Assembly (NCBI RefSeq): GCF_947488465.1
Contig: NZ_CANKZA010000001.1
Span: 682,001 to 746,000 of the forward strand
Source: an uncultured Microbacterium sp.
GTDB taxonomy: Bacteria > Actinomycetota > Actinomycetes > Actinomycetales > Microbacteriaceae
Direction: 5' to 3'
Length of the DNA: 64,000 nt
Shown: positions 35,889 to 43,505 of the stretch, one piece after another
Layout of the letters: every line of letters begins with the position of its first letter
How positions within the stretch are numbered: position 1 is the first letter of the stretch
The notes under the pieces: generated by a model
The model's database searches: none
What the model was told of the DNA's origin: nothing
What the model saw: the letters and a program-made list of their open reading frames with translations, nothing else
Program-made: the position numbers and the translations under genes

Positions 35889-37166
35889 TCATGGCTGGTC
35901 CGCGAGGTCGTAGACGTCGCGGACCAGCCATCTTTCGTCTACCTGGACGAGAACGACTGCTTGAGACGTAAATCCCGCACCATCTGCACGAACGACGGCG
36001 ACGCCGCCGTACTCGTCGAGCACAGCGATGGTGGTCGGTTCCCGCCCCGAGACGACAAGTCCTTCGGGCAATGGCTGGGTGGGATCCTCCCGCACCGCAG
36101 CGCACGCCTCCGCGTCGCCGGCACTGCACTGAGCCAACAGACCGATCGCCGCGCGGGCGCCGCTCTCGAGCGCGGACATCTCGGGCGGTGGAGCCGAGGT
36201 CGTGTCTGAGGGCACCGGGGTCATGACCACGGGGGGAGCGCTGGCGACCGGCGCCGCCGCATCCGACGCGGTGTCCGGGTCGGGCCAGACGAGGCCGAGT
36301 GTCACCACGACACCGATCACCGCGATGGCGGCGAGGAGCGGGCCGCGCCGGCGCCGCGGACCGTCGACCTCCTCCGGTTCCCGCCGCGGCGTCCGGCGGC
36401 GGGACCCGAGCACCGCTTCGCAGGCCTTGCTGACCGCCTCGGTCGTGCGCCGCGCAATGTCGGCGTCGACGAGGCGCGCGAGCATGGCGCCCACCGTCGA
36501 CACTGCCGGGGATACGGTGTGCTCGCGCCGCACCGCGGTCGCCCGGCGCGGCGCGGTGTCGGTCGTGGCGCTCTCGCCCGGGGGAAGGTCTGCCAACGGC
36601 TCCGGCTCCGCCGCAGCGAAGAGGGCGTCCTCCCACTCGTCCGCGTGTCGGCGCACAAGCGACGCGTCTGCGATGCCGGCCGCGATCCGCGTCAGTACGC
36701 GCTCGAGTGCTCCGGGGTGGGTCTCCGCCATGCCGGCGAGGATCTCCGCCGCATCCTCGCGCCACCCGATTCCGGATCCGAGCGCCAGCACCGGGCGTCC
36801 ACCGGCATCCACCCACCAGGTACCGGCATCGTGGCCGAGCGGGCCCGCTTCGTGAACCGCACGGACGATGCTGATCGCGACGGTGATCGCGCGCCCGGGC
36901 GTCGTCGCCGCGCCGCTGTCGAGGCGGGCCCGGCACGCGGGGATGAGAGCGGCAGTGCCGTCAGCGGTGCGTACCGCGTCGACGGGGGCCAGGAGGTGGC
37001 CGTCTGCCGCGACATTCCAGAGCACAGCCGGGAGGTCGTCATCGTCGACGCAGATGACGGGCGGCTCCCCCGCGCACAGGACGCCGGGATACGGTGACTC
37101 CTCCGCCCGGAGGCGCCGCAACGGGACGGGAGATCCCGGCAGGACGAGCGCATCCGATGCTGTCAT
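35889..37166 (-). CDS. Single-pass membrane protein with Pro/Ala-rich linker, unknown function
   Basis: About 425 residues from ATG 37166. The N-terminal ~180 residues are a soluble domain whose layout (VNVAADGHLLAPVDAV... AGTWWVDAGGRPVLALGSG, AEILAGMAETHPGAL) vaguely recalls kinase-fold proteins, but no catalytic motif is present. A basic stretch (RRRRG) then precedes a membrane helix (LLAAIAVIGVVVTLGLVW, about residue 290). An outer Pro/Ser/Ala linker follows, then a small domain ending DERWLVRDVYDLADQP that looks like a folded extracytoplasmic unit. In-frame ATGs at 37208 and 37217 are possible starts; none has a good ribosome site. Confidence 0.65.
   Translation of the reverse strand: MTASDALVLPGSPVPLRRLRAEESPYPGVLCAGEPPVICVDDDDLPAVLWNVAADGHLLAPVDAVRTADGTAALIPACRARLDSGAATTPGRAITVAISIVRAVHEAGPLGHDAGTWWVDAGGRPVLALGSGIGWREDAAEILAGMAETHPGALERVLTRIAAGIADASLVRRHADEWEDALFAAAEPEPLADLPPGESATTDTAPRRATAVRREHTVSPAVSTVGAMLARLVDADIARRTTEAVSKACEAVLGSRRRTPRREPEEVDGPRRRRGPLLAAIAVIGVVVTLGLVWPDPDTASDAAAPVASAPPVVMTPVPSDTTSAPPPEMSALESGARAAIGLLAQCSAGDAEACAAVREDPTQPLPEGLVVSGREPTTIAVLDEYGGVAVVRADGAGFTSQAVVLVQVDERWLVRDVYDLADQP
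35891..35931. terminator. 15-bp perfect hairpin closing sucB and the convergent gene
   Basis: Arms 35891-35905 and 35917-35931 are exact complements around an 11-base loop, 17 bases past the sucB stop. On the plus strand CTTTC follows. The whole stem lies inside the last 14 codons of the minus-strand gene, so one element probably ends both transcripts. Confidence 0.7.
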
Positions 37167-37272
37167 GTCTTCGAGTGTGCGCGCCGACACGTGTCGGTGG
37201 GTGTTCATCGCGCCCATCTGTGGAGAGAGCCCGCGAGCAGCGGAATGTGAAGAGTTCGGCGCGCCCCGGCGG

Positions 37273-37278
37273 TAGGCT
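37273..37278 (+). promoter_or_regulatory. Leaderless -10 element TAGGCT for DUF4191 gene
   Basis: TAGGCT with six bases to ATG 37285, no Shine-Dalgarno. Confidence 0.5.
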
Positions 37279-37284
37279 GTCACC

Positions 37285-37995
37285 ATGTCCTCCCGCAGTA
37301 CCGCGCCCGAGAAGCGCCCCGGTTTCTTCGCGCAGCTTCGCTCCCTGTACACGTTCACCAAGGCCGAGTTCGGTTGGCTGCCGTGGGCACTCATCGCCGT
37401 CCTGTTGCTCGGCATCGGCGCGGGTGTCTTGGTCGGCTTCCTCGTGCCGCCGGTGGCGGTGTGGAGTGTCATTCTCTGGGGCATCACCGGTGTGATGTTC
37501 GGCCTTCTGGGCGCCATGATCCTGATGACGCGCCTGTCGACGCACGCGATGTATCGCAAGCTCGACGGCGTTCCCGGGGGCGCCGGACACGTGCTGTCCA
37601 CGTCGCTCGGACGCAAGTGGGTCGCCTCCGACATGCCCGTCGGGGTCAACCCGAAAACGCAGGATGCCGTTTACCGCGTCATCGGACGCGGTGGTGTCGT
37701 CATCGTGGCCGAAGGCGCTCGCGGCCGCCTCACACGACTCGTCAACGACGAGAAGATGAAGGTGCAGCGCGTCGCTTCCGGTGTGCCGATCACCGTCATC
37801 TACCTCGGCCACGGCGAGGGTGATGTCGCCATCGCCAAACTCTCCTCGACCATCAAGTCGCTCCCGAAATCGGTGGACCGATCGACCATGGCGGCTGTCG
37901 TCAAGCGCGTCGACTCGGTGTCGCAGTCGGTGACGTCGCTACCGATCCCCAAGGGAGTCGACCCGGCCAAGGCTCGCGCGCAACGCCCGCGCTGA
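37285..37995 (+). CDS. DUF4191 membrane protein
   Basis: This 236-residue actinobacterial DUF4191 protein has an N-terminal FAQLRSLYTFTKAEFGWLPW lead and two membrane helices (about residues 33-85). A soluble cytoplasmic domain follows, with YRVIGRGGVVIVAEGARGRLTRL and a Ser/Val-rich C-terminus ending IPKGVDPAKARAQRPR. Family function is unknown; it is commonly near lipoic-acid and glutamine synthetase genes, as here. Converges on the RDD gene with 18 bases between stops. Confidence 0.9.
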   Translation: MSSRSTAPEKRPGFFAQLRSLYTFTKAEFGWLPWALIAVLLLGIGAGVLVGFLVPPVAVWSVILWGITGVMFGLLGAMILMTRLSTHAMYRKLDGVPGGAGHVLSTSLGRKWVASDMPVGVNPKTQDAVYRVIGRGGVVIVAEGARGRLTRLVNDEKMKVQRVASGVPITVIYLGHGEGDVAIAKLSSTIKSLPKSVDRSTMAAVVKRVDSVSQSVTSLPIPKGVDPAKARAQRPR

Positions 37996-38013
37996 GCGCT
38001 TCTCGTCGGCGAC

Positions 38014-38415
38014 TCATCGACGGACGAGGACCGTACCGACGGCTTTGTCGTGCAGACCCCGCTGGTCGGCATCCCAGACGACGGCGGGAATGACCAGCAC
38101 GAGAAGAAGCGTGCGGACGATCGGGCGCCAGAGCCCGACCCATCCCCCGCCGAGCATCTGCAGACGCAATCCGAGCAGTCGGTGTCCCGGACTCCCTCCC
38201 AGGGTGGGGAGGAAAACGATCTGGACGATCGCGAAGATCGCGAGCGTGGCCAGCGAGTCGTACGAGAAGAACGCGATCGAGATCAGGACGGCACTCGCCC
38301 AGTCGATCGCGAGAGCCGCAAGCCTGCGGCCGGGGCGCGCCACACTTCCGGTCCCGAACTCCGGCATCCCGAGACGCTCACCCGGATACATGTTCGCACT
38401 GAGTTCCGTTGCCAC
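38014..38415 (-). CDS. RDD family membrane protein
   Basis: This 133-residue RDD protein starts with an Arg/Asp pattern (PGRRLAALAIDWASAVLIS). It has three membrane helices up to about residue 110 and the QRGLHDKAVGTVLV end typical of the family, whose role is mostly undefined. GTG 38415 has TAGGCT on its strand (38422-38427) six bases upstream, another leaderless start. It is divergent from glnA, with the GlnR-type site between. Confidence 0.85.
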   Translation of the reverse strand: MATELSANMYPGERLGMPEFGTGSVARPGRRLAALAIDWASAVLISIAFFSYDSLATLAIFAIVQIVFLPTLGGSPGHRLLGLRLQMLGGGWVGLWRPIVRTLLLVLVIPAVVWDADQRGLHDKAVGTVLVRR

Positions 38416-38421
38416 GCGTCC

Positions 38422-38427
38422 AGCCTA
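38422..38427 (-). promoter_or_regulatory. Leaderless -10 element TAGGCT for RDD gene
   Basis: TAGGCT on the minus strand with six bases to GTG 38415. Confidence 0.5.
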
Positions 38428-38438
38428 TCCGCGGCCTC

Positions 38439-38476
38439 GTAACAAGTCTGAAACACTGGGGATACTACCGAGCAAC
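38439..38476 (+). promoter_or_regulatory. GlnR-type operator upstream of glnA
   Basis: GTAAC-N6-GAAAC-N6-GATAC-N6-GCAAC runs without break. It matches the published actinobacterial GlnR pattern gTnAC-N6-GaAAc repeated twice. It lies 70-107 bases before the glnA ATG, where GlnR activates glnA under nitrogen limitation in Streptomyces. The first half is exact, the second has two deviations. Confidence 0.65.
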
Positions 38477-38545
38477 CGGCCCCGACTACGGTCGAGGCGA
38501 GCCTGATTCCGTCAGGCGTGTTCCACACCCGATCTTGGAGACTCC

Positions 38546-39970
38546 ATGTTCAAAGATTCATCCGAGGTGCTCGCGTACATCAAGGACGAGGACGTCAAGT
38601 TCCTCGACATCCGTTTCACGGATCTCCCTGGTGTGCAGCAGCACTTCAACATTCCCGCCTCGACCGTCGACGAGGAGTTCTTCACGGTCGGTCAGCTGTT
38701 CGACGGCTCGTCGATTCGCGGCTTCGCGAACATCCACGAGTCGGACATGCAGCTGATCCCGGATGTGTCGACCGCGTACCTCGACCAGTTCCGCGAAGCC
38801 AAGACGCTCGTCATGATCTTCGACATCTACAACCCGCGTAACGGTGAGATCTACCACAAGGACCCGCGTCAGGTCGCCAAGAAGGCCGAGAAGTACCTCG
38901 CGTCCACCGGCATCGCCGACACGGCCTTCTTCGCACCCGAGGCGGAGTTCTACATCTTCGACGACGTGCGCTACTCCGTCACGCAGAACCAGAGCTTCTA
39001 CAGCGTCGACTCGGAAGAGGGCGCCTGGAACACCGGCCGCGAGGAAGAGGGCGGAAACCTCGCCAACAAGACCCCGTACAAGGGGGGCTACTTCCCCGTC
39101 AGCCCCGTCGACAAGACGGCTGACCTGCGCGACGACATGACGCTCAAGCTGATCGAAGCGGGTTTCGTCCTCGAGCGCTCGCACCACGAAGTGGGCACCG
39201 GCGGCCAGCAGGAGATCAACTACCGCTTCGACACGATGGTCCACTCCGCGGACGACATCCTGAAGTTCAAGTACATCATCAAGAACACCGCAGAGCAGTG
39301 GGGCAAGGTCGCGACCTTCATGCCGAAGCCGCTCTTCGGCGACAACGGCTCGGGTATGCACACCCACCAGTCGCTGTGGCTCGACGGCAAGCCCCTCTTC
39401 TACGACGAGAAGGGCTACGGCGGACTCTCCGACACCGCACGCTGGTACATCGGCGGCCTGTTGGCCCACGCACCTGCGGTGCTTGCGTTCACGAACCCGA
39501 CGATCAACTCCTACAAACGTCTGGTCAAGGGCTACGAAGCTCCGGTCAACCTGGTCTACTCGGCCGGCAACCGTTCGGCAGCCATCCGCATCCCGATCAC
39601 GGGGTCCAACCCGAAGGCGAAGCGCATCGAGTTCCGCGCGCCGGATGCCTCGGGTAACCCTTATCTCGCGTTCGCCGCGCAGCTGATGGCCGGCCTCGAT
39701 GGCATCATCAACCGCATCGAGCCGCACGAGCCCGTCGACAAGGACCTGTACGAGCTTCCCCCCGAGGAGGCGAAGAACATTCCCCAGGTTCCGAACTCGC
39801 TGCTGGACTCGCTCGAGGCGCTGCGTGCCGACTCCGAGTTCCTGACGCGCGGCAACGTGTTCACCCCCGAGCTCATCGAGACGTGGATCGAATACAAGAT
39901 CGAGAACGAGATCAAGCCGATCGCGGCGCGCCCGCACCCGTTCGAGTTCGAGCTGTACTTCGGAGTCTGA
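38546..39970 (+). CDS. glnA: Type I glutamine synthetase
   Basis: This 474-residue GSI-beta enzyme makes glutamine from glutamate, ammonia and ATP. It starts with the small beta-grasp domain ([14 protein letters not shown]). The catalytic barrel includes [24 protein letters not shown] and [14 protein letters not shown]. The adenylylation tyrosine is Y402 in [11 protein letters not shown], so activity can be shut off by GlnE-type modification. CTTGGAG precedes ATG 38546. Transcription is probably under GlnR (38439-38476) and ends at a strong terminator. This is the last clearly core gene before the accessory region. Confidence 0.97.
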   Translation: MFKDSSEVLAYIKDEDVKFLDIRFTDLPGVQQHFNIPASTVDEEFFTVGQLFDGSSIRGFANIHESDMQLIPDVSTAYLDQFREAKTLVMIFDIYNPRNGEIYHKDPRQVAKKAEKYLASTGIADTAFFAPEAEFYIFDDVRYSVTQNQSFYSVDSEEGAWNTGREEEGGNLANKTPYKGGYFPVSPVDKTADLRDDMTLKLIEAGFVLERSHHEVGTGGQQEINYRFDTMVHSADDILKFKYIIKNTAEQWGKVATFMPKPLFGDNGSGMHTHQSLWLDGKPLFYDEKGYGGLSDTARWYIGGLLAHAPAVLAFTNPTINSYKRLVKGYEAPVNLVYSAGNRSAAIRIPITGSNPKAKRIEFRAPDASGNPYLAFAAQLMAGLDGIINRIEPHEPVDKDLYELPPEEAKNIPQVPNSLLDSLEALRADSEFLTRGNVFTPELIETWIEYKIENEIKPIAARPHPFEFELYFGV

Positions 39971-40020
39971 TTCCGAGGGGTCCTAGAGACCGCACTCCCG
40001 GTTTCGAGGCCAGCAATTTA

Positions 40021-40056
40021 CTGAGCCCCAGGCGGCAGATGCCGTCTGGGGCTCAG
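40021..40056 (+). terminator. Strong terminator of glnA
   Basis: An 11-bp perfect stem (40021-40031 with 40046-40056) extends by five inner pairs (one G-T) to a 4-base loop, then TCTATCTCT. It is 50 bases past the stop. Confidence 0.8.
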
Positions 40057-40912
40057 TCTATCTCTGGACGTTTACGGACGGCTACGGGGAGTAAACGGAC
40101 AGGTTCTCGGACAGTGCGGACGACCGCTTCCGCTCACGCGCAGCGACGGCAAGAGACACAGGCGGCGGGCCTGGTGACTCACCGAGACCAACCGATGGGC
40201 TCGGCGCCCGTACCGTGTCTGACGAGTGAGTTGGCGGCGCAGTTGAGAAGTCCCAATCCTCGACGGGACCAGCGGAATCATGCAGGAAATCAGGTCAGCG
40301 AGCAGCGCGTGCCTGCTGCCTGCCACTCGGCTGGCCCTCGAGCGGGCTGGGCTTCCCGGAGCCGACCCTCGAACTCGAACCGAGACCAACTGAAGGTCGT
40401 CTGGGCCTCGACTCCCCCACCCTGCATGGGCAGGAAACCGCGTGTTTCGCGGTTCTCATGGGTTCAGTGAACCGGTGGGCACGGGGGTGCGCGGGCCGAA
40501 TCTGGGACTCCCCCGGGGGTTATCGGTCCCAATCTGGTCCCGCCGACTCGGCCCAGCACGGTGGTTCGGATCGAGGGCTGGCTGTCTCTCAGCCGTGGCC
40601 AGTTCGACAGACAAGGCCTCGAGGTATGGGGTCAGCGCTGGAACCGCTTCGGTCACCGACCGGTGCGCGATTGCGGGATTCATGACGGGGGTGGCTACGT
40701 GACCCGTGCCAATCGGCGGCTGCTTCCAGAGCCCCTCTGAGGAGCGGCCATCCGGCGCGCGCGCAACCGGGAGTGTGGGTTTCAACATCGGCGCAACGGA
40801 CTTCGGCTGCACCGTGCCGTTGCCGACGGCGGCGAACGAAGAGCGCAGCACCGAGACGAGACGCAAGTCGCCCGCGACGACGATCCCACCCTCAGGCTCT
40901 GGCGATGCGCGA
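40057..40912. other. 856-base stretch without a convincing gene, left edge of the eCIS island
   Basis: Frames here give only short, low-complexity Arg/Pro/Ser-rich translations without start signals. The stretch contains a 7-bp hairpin (40436-40454), a CCCCCGGGGG palindrome (40510-40519) and TGGGAC/GTCCCA arms (40503-40508, 40526-40531). Separate GTCCCAAT...GGGACC-type words occur near 40250 and 40530. GGGACC/GTCCCA words near actinobacterial tyrosine-recombinase attachment regions are familiar, so this may be remains of an integration end. No integrase, tRNA or direct-repeat att site could be identified. Confidence 0.4.
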
Positions 40913-41668
40913 TCAGCCCCCAGGGCGCATCGCGCGGGGGGCGCCGCACATCTGGATCCACGCGCGGAACGCCGCGCTCGGCTCCACGCCCAGTTCGCGC
41001 CGCGCGAGGTCGCGGTACCGCATGTAGGTGCGACGCGCCTCGATCACGTTGCCCTCGGCCACATGTGCCTCGGCGAGCACGCGATGAGCGCTCTCGCGCA
41101 GCGGCTCGACCGCGACGGCATCCACCGCCGCGTCAATCGCCTCGCCGTAGCGCCCTGCGCGGCGGAGCGTGCAGCTGAGCACCTCGAGGGCGTGCAGCAT
41201 CCGCTGTCGAATTCTCTCGCGCTCGAAGATGACCCACTCGTCGTACCAGCCGGGCAGCAGCTCGGCGATCGTCGACGTCCAGTTCGGCACGTGCAGGTCG
41301 TCCTCGTCGAACGAACCCGCGATCAGCCGGTCGGCCCACTCGCACAGCTCGTCGAGGTCGGTCGTCGTGTGCTCGCGCAGGAAGACGCTGATCTTGTCGG
41401 ACTCGATCACGTCGATGCCGGCACCCCGCAGCCGCCAGAGCGCCGATCGCAGATTGCCCGATGCCCGATCGTCCGACCCGTCGGGCCACAGCGACCCCGC
41501 CGCATGTCGGCGGTCGACCCTTCCATGCTGCAACGCGACGAACGCGAGCACGCGTTTGCACCCCTCCGGCACCGCACGCAATCGGCCGTCCTGCATGACC
41601 GTGGGAGTCCCCAGCAGATAGACCACATCGGATGACGCGGAACGCGGCGCTGCGTACGCTACGGTCAT
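40913..41668 (-). CDS. SARP-type transcriptional activator (AfsR/DnrI family, BTAD domain)
   Basis: This 251-residue protein has an OmpR-type winged-helix DNA-binding domain (about residues 15-90; RVLAFVALQHGRVDRRHAAG, LWPDGSDDRASGNLRSALWRLR). A bacterial transcriptional activation domain of TPR-like helices follows (about 95-240; ALEVLSCTLRRAGRYGEAID, AEAHVAEGNVIEARRTYMRY, ELGVEPSAAF). SARPs activate by binding heptamer direct repeats beside the -10. Such a repeat lies upstream of this gene itself and upstream of the two neighbouring eCIS promoters, so it is the likely master regulator of the island. The minimal SARP form is present, without NB-ARC or TPR extensions. Confidence 0.88.
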   Translation of the reverse strand: MTVAYAAPRSASSDVVYLLGTPTVMQDGRLRAVPEGCKRVLAFVALQHGRVDRRHAAGSLWPDGSDDRASGNLRSALWRLRGAGIDVIESDKISVFLREHTTTDLDELCEWADRLIAGSFDEDDLHVPNWTSTIAELLPGWYDEWVIFERERIRQRMLHALEVLSCTLRRAGRYGEAIDAAVDAVAVEPLRESAHRVLAEAHVAEGNVIEARRTYMRYRDLARRELGVEPSAAFRAWIQMCGAPRAMRPGG

Positions 41669-41705
41669 GGCCAGACCCCCTGCTCGACCGAATGCCTAGA
41701 CTTCA

Positions 41706-41737
41706 ACGGTAGGGGTACCGCGTCACCGACGCGTCAC
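41706..41737 (-). promoter_or_regulatory. SARP-type operator and -10 of the SARP gene
   Basis: On the minus strand, GTGACGC repeats exactly with an 11-base period (41731-41737 and 41720-41726, GTCG between). Eight bases follow, then TACCGT (41706-41711), a -10-like hexamer. Heptamers at 11-base period ending about 8 bp before the -10 is the published geometry of SARP promoters. The position predicts autoregulation. Confidence 0.65.
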
Positions 41738-41766
41738 AGTCCATCCGGCCGATCGGGTGTGTGCGA

Positions 41767-42771
41767 TCATGACGCGCTCTGGACAGGCTGACCCGACGGC
41801 TCCTCCTCGTCATCGTGGTGGTACCTGTGCTTGCCACAGCCGCAGTCGTCGGGGTGATCTTCCTCCGACTCCTGGGGCTTGTCGCTGCCGCACGGCTTGT
41901 CGGAGCCGCAGAGCCGATCGTACACCGCGAGAATCTCGGTGAGGGGGTCGGCCTTGAGAGCCGTGCACCAGGCATCCTCGGCCTCTTGCGCACAGGTGCG
42001 CACCGCCTGTTCGCCCTTGAGGAGCGCGACCGCTTCAACACCGTTCGACCACGTCGTGACGGCTTTGCAGAGGCAGTCGACGTACTCGGTGACGTCGGCG
42101 AACCCGTTCCAGATGCGGCTCAGCTTGCGCTTGGCGAGCAGCGCGTTCGCGTACTGCTTCTTCAGGTCCACCTTCGCCGCGTCGTCGGCGAGCGCCGCGA
42201 GGATCGCGTCGACGTCGGCCTTCACGGCGGCGACCCGGGCCTCGATCGCTGCCGGCTCGCCCGACAGCGTCGTGAAGCAGTCCTTCGCCTTGGCGATCTC
42301 GGACTCGTAGCGGTCGATCAGGTGCGCGAGCTTGCGATCGCCCTTCTGGTCGTCCGGCGGCATCGGTCGGTCGAAGTCGACATCGTCGACACAGCACCTG
42401 AGTGGGCCCTCGCAGCAGTCGAGCTGCGTGCAGACGTCCTCGAACGCGTCGTCGAGGCAGCGCACCACCCGGTCCTGCTCGATGAGGCACTTGATCCGCT
42501 CGATGAGGTGCTTGACCTGATGCTTCATGTCCTGCACTTTGAGCGCGGCGTCGTGCCGCTTCTCGCGGTAGTCGGCTCGCGCGGTGTTGTAGGTGGTCTC
42601 GGCCGCCTCGAGGTCTTGCGCGTGCGAGTTCGAGTAGTCGAGCTGAGCGGTGAGTCCCTTGTCGCGACACTTGCGGTCGTCGATCGTCGATGACGGCGGG
42701 CACCCGCCCTCGGGCGTCGGACGACACCGCTTTCTGCCCGACCCGGTCTCAGCAGGCTCTTCCGTGGTCAT
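41767..42771 (-). CDS. Cys-rich coiled-coil protein of the eCIS island, unknown function
   Basis: This 334-residue protein has 19 cysteines by my count, many paired (LDCCEGPLRCC, VDCLC). Long charged helical stretches likely form coiled coil (about residues 45-95 and 140-235). The tail CGCGKHRYHHDDEEE is a plausible metal-binding end, preceded by a duplicated CGSDKP. No signal peptide or membrane segment is seen. AAAGGAG ten bases upstream supports ATG 42771. It is divergent from the eCIS operon and has its own SARP-type repeat, so it is probably co-induced. It could be cargo, a chaperone or a structural accessory; I recognise no family. Confidence 0.75.
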   Translation of the reverse strand: MTTEEPAETGSGRKRCRPTPEGGCPPSSTIDDRKCRDKGLTAQLDYSNSHAQDLEAAETTYNTARADYREKRHDAALKVQDMKHQVKHLIERIKCLIEQDRVVRCLDDAFEDVCTQLDCCEGPLRCCVDDVDFDRPMPPDDQKGDRKLAHLIDRYESEIAKAKDCFTTLSGEPAAIEARVAAVKADVDAILAALADDAAKVDLKKQYANALLAKRKLSRIWNGFADVTEYVDCLCKAVTTWSNGVEAVALLKGEQAVRTCAQEAEDAWCTALKADPLTEILAVYDRLCGSDKPCGSDKPQESEEDHPDDCGCGKHRYHHDDEEEPSGQPVQSAS

Positions 42772-42801
42772 GGGGCGCTCCTTTCGGCTGACGGCACGCC
42801 G

Positions 42802-42834
42802 AGTCTCGGGGTGCGCGTGTCACCGAGGCGTTGC
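42802..42834 (-). promoter_or_regulatory. SARP-type operator of the Cys-rich gene
   Basis: On the minus strand GCAACGC (42828-42834) and GTGACAC (42817-42823) have an 11-base period with CTCG between. Nine bases later comes GAGACT (42802-42807), a weak -10. The pattern matches the repeats at 41720 and 42849. Confidence 0.5.
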
Positions 42835-42848
42835 GCACGACGCTCTCT

Positions 42849-42881
42849 GCGACGCCGCGGTGACGCGCGGACGCCGACGAT
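42849..42881 (+). promoter_or_regulatory. SARP-type operator of the eCIS operon
   Basis: GCGACGC (42849-42855) and GTGACGC (42860-42866) have an 11-base period with CGCG between. Nine bases follow, then GACGAT (42876-42881), and six bases later the ATG at 42888, the leaderless spacing seen elsewhere here. The weak -10 fits an activator-dependent promoter. Confidence 0.55.
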
Positions 42882-42887
42882 GACCGC

Positions 42888-43505
42888 ATGGCCGGATTCC
42901 AGGCGCTCGAGGCAGCAGGGGTGAGCATCGTCGCGCTGCTCAACCGGCGCTTCGCCGAGCTTGACGGCGGCGCCGGCCTCGCCGCGATGCTCGCGAACAC
43001 CCGCCAGCTCAAGACGCTGGCGCTGGGCAACGGGCAGCTCATCCAGCAGCCGTCGATCTCGGTCTTCCCGTACAGGGTGAGCGTCGATCGCGAGACGCGG
43101 CCCGGATGGTCGGCCGTCGCCAGCGGCGACGGCATCCCGCGCATCCCGCTGCGCCTGCACTTTCTGATCGGCGCGTTCGCGGCGACGGTCGAAGAGGAAC
43201 TGCTGTGGCTCGGTCTCGCAGCACGGATCCTCGAAGGCGAGAGCAACCTCTCGGGGCCGTTGCTGCTGCCGGTCACCATGCCAAACGGCTCGACCGAGAA
43301 CCCCTGGCGCCCGGGCGACGCCATCCAGGTCGTGACCGACGACCTGGCGCTCGACTCGATGAGCGAGGCGTTCCAGTCCCTCAACACCGACTATCGTCTG
43401 CAGCTGCCCTACCTCGCGCGCGTGATCTGCATCGACGGCACGCCCGAGTCCGTCGGCACGCCCGTCGGCACGGTGGCGTCACGACTCGATCGGATGCCGG
43501 CATGA
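42888..43505 (+). CDS. eCIS Pvc16/Afp16-type cap protein (DUF4255)
   Basis: This 205-residue protein matches the Pvc16-family N-terminal domain (DUF4255), thought to terminate the sheath/tube at the distal end. Key stretches are PSISVFPYRVSVDRETRPGW, PLRLHFLIGAFAATVEEELLWLGLAARILE and WRPGDAIQVVTDDLALDSM, with the ending LNTDYRLQLPYLARVICIDG. It is the first gene of the plus-strand eCIS operon. No Shine-Dalgarno is visible, and the predicted -10 is six bases upstream. The stop overlaps the next ATG by four bases. Confidence 0.85.
   Translation: MAGFQALEAAGVSIVALLNRRFAELDGGAGLAAMLANTRQLKTLALGNGQLIQQPSISVFPYRVSVDRETRPGWSAVASGDGIPRIPLRLHFLIGAFAATVEEELLWLGLAARILEGESNLSGPLLLPVTMPNGSTENPWRPGDAIQVVTDDLALDSMSEAFQSLNTDYRLQLPYLARVICIDGTPESVGTPVGTVASRLDRMPA

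Noticed and set aside
35889..37166. Possible Ser/Thr kinase-like protein with one membrane segment
   Set aside because: No glycine-rich loop, catalytic lysine or HRD/DFG motif can be seen; left as unknown.
40350..40400. Minus-strand GGTTCGAGTTCGAGGGTCGG resembling a tRNA T-arm
   Set aside because: No acceptor stem, anticodon arm or CCA-compatible pairing could be drawn around it.
40456..40866. 136-codon minus-strand frame in the gene-free gap, considered as integrase remnant
   Set aside because: No recombinase catalytic motif (Arg, His-x-x-Arg, Tyr) and no ribosome site or -10; low-complexity translation.
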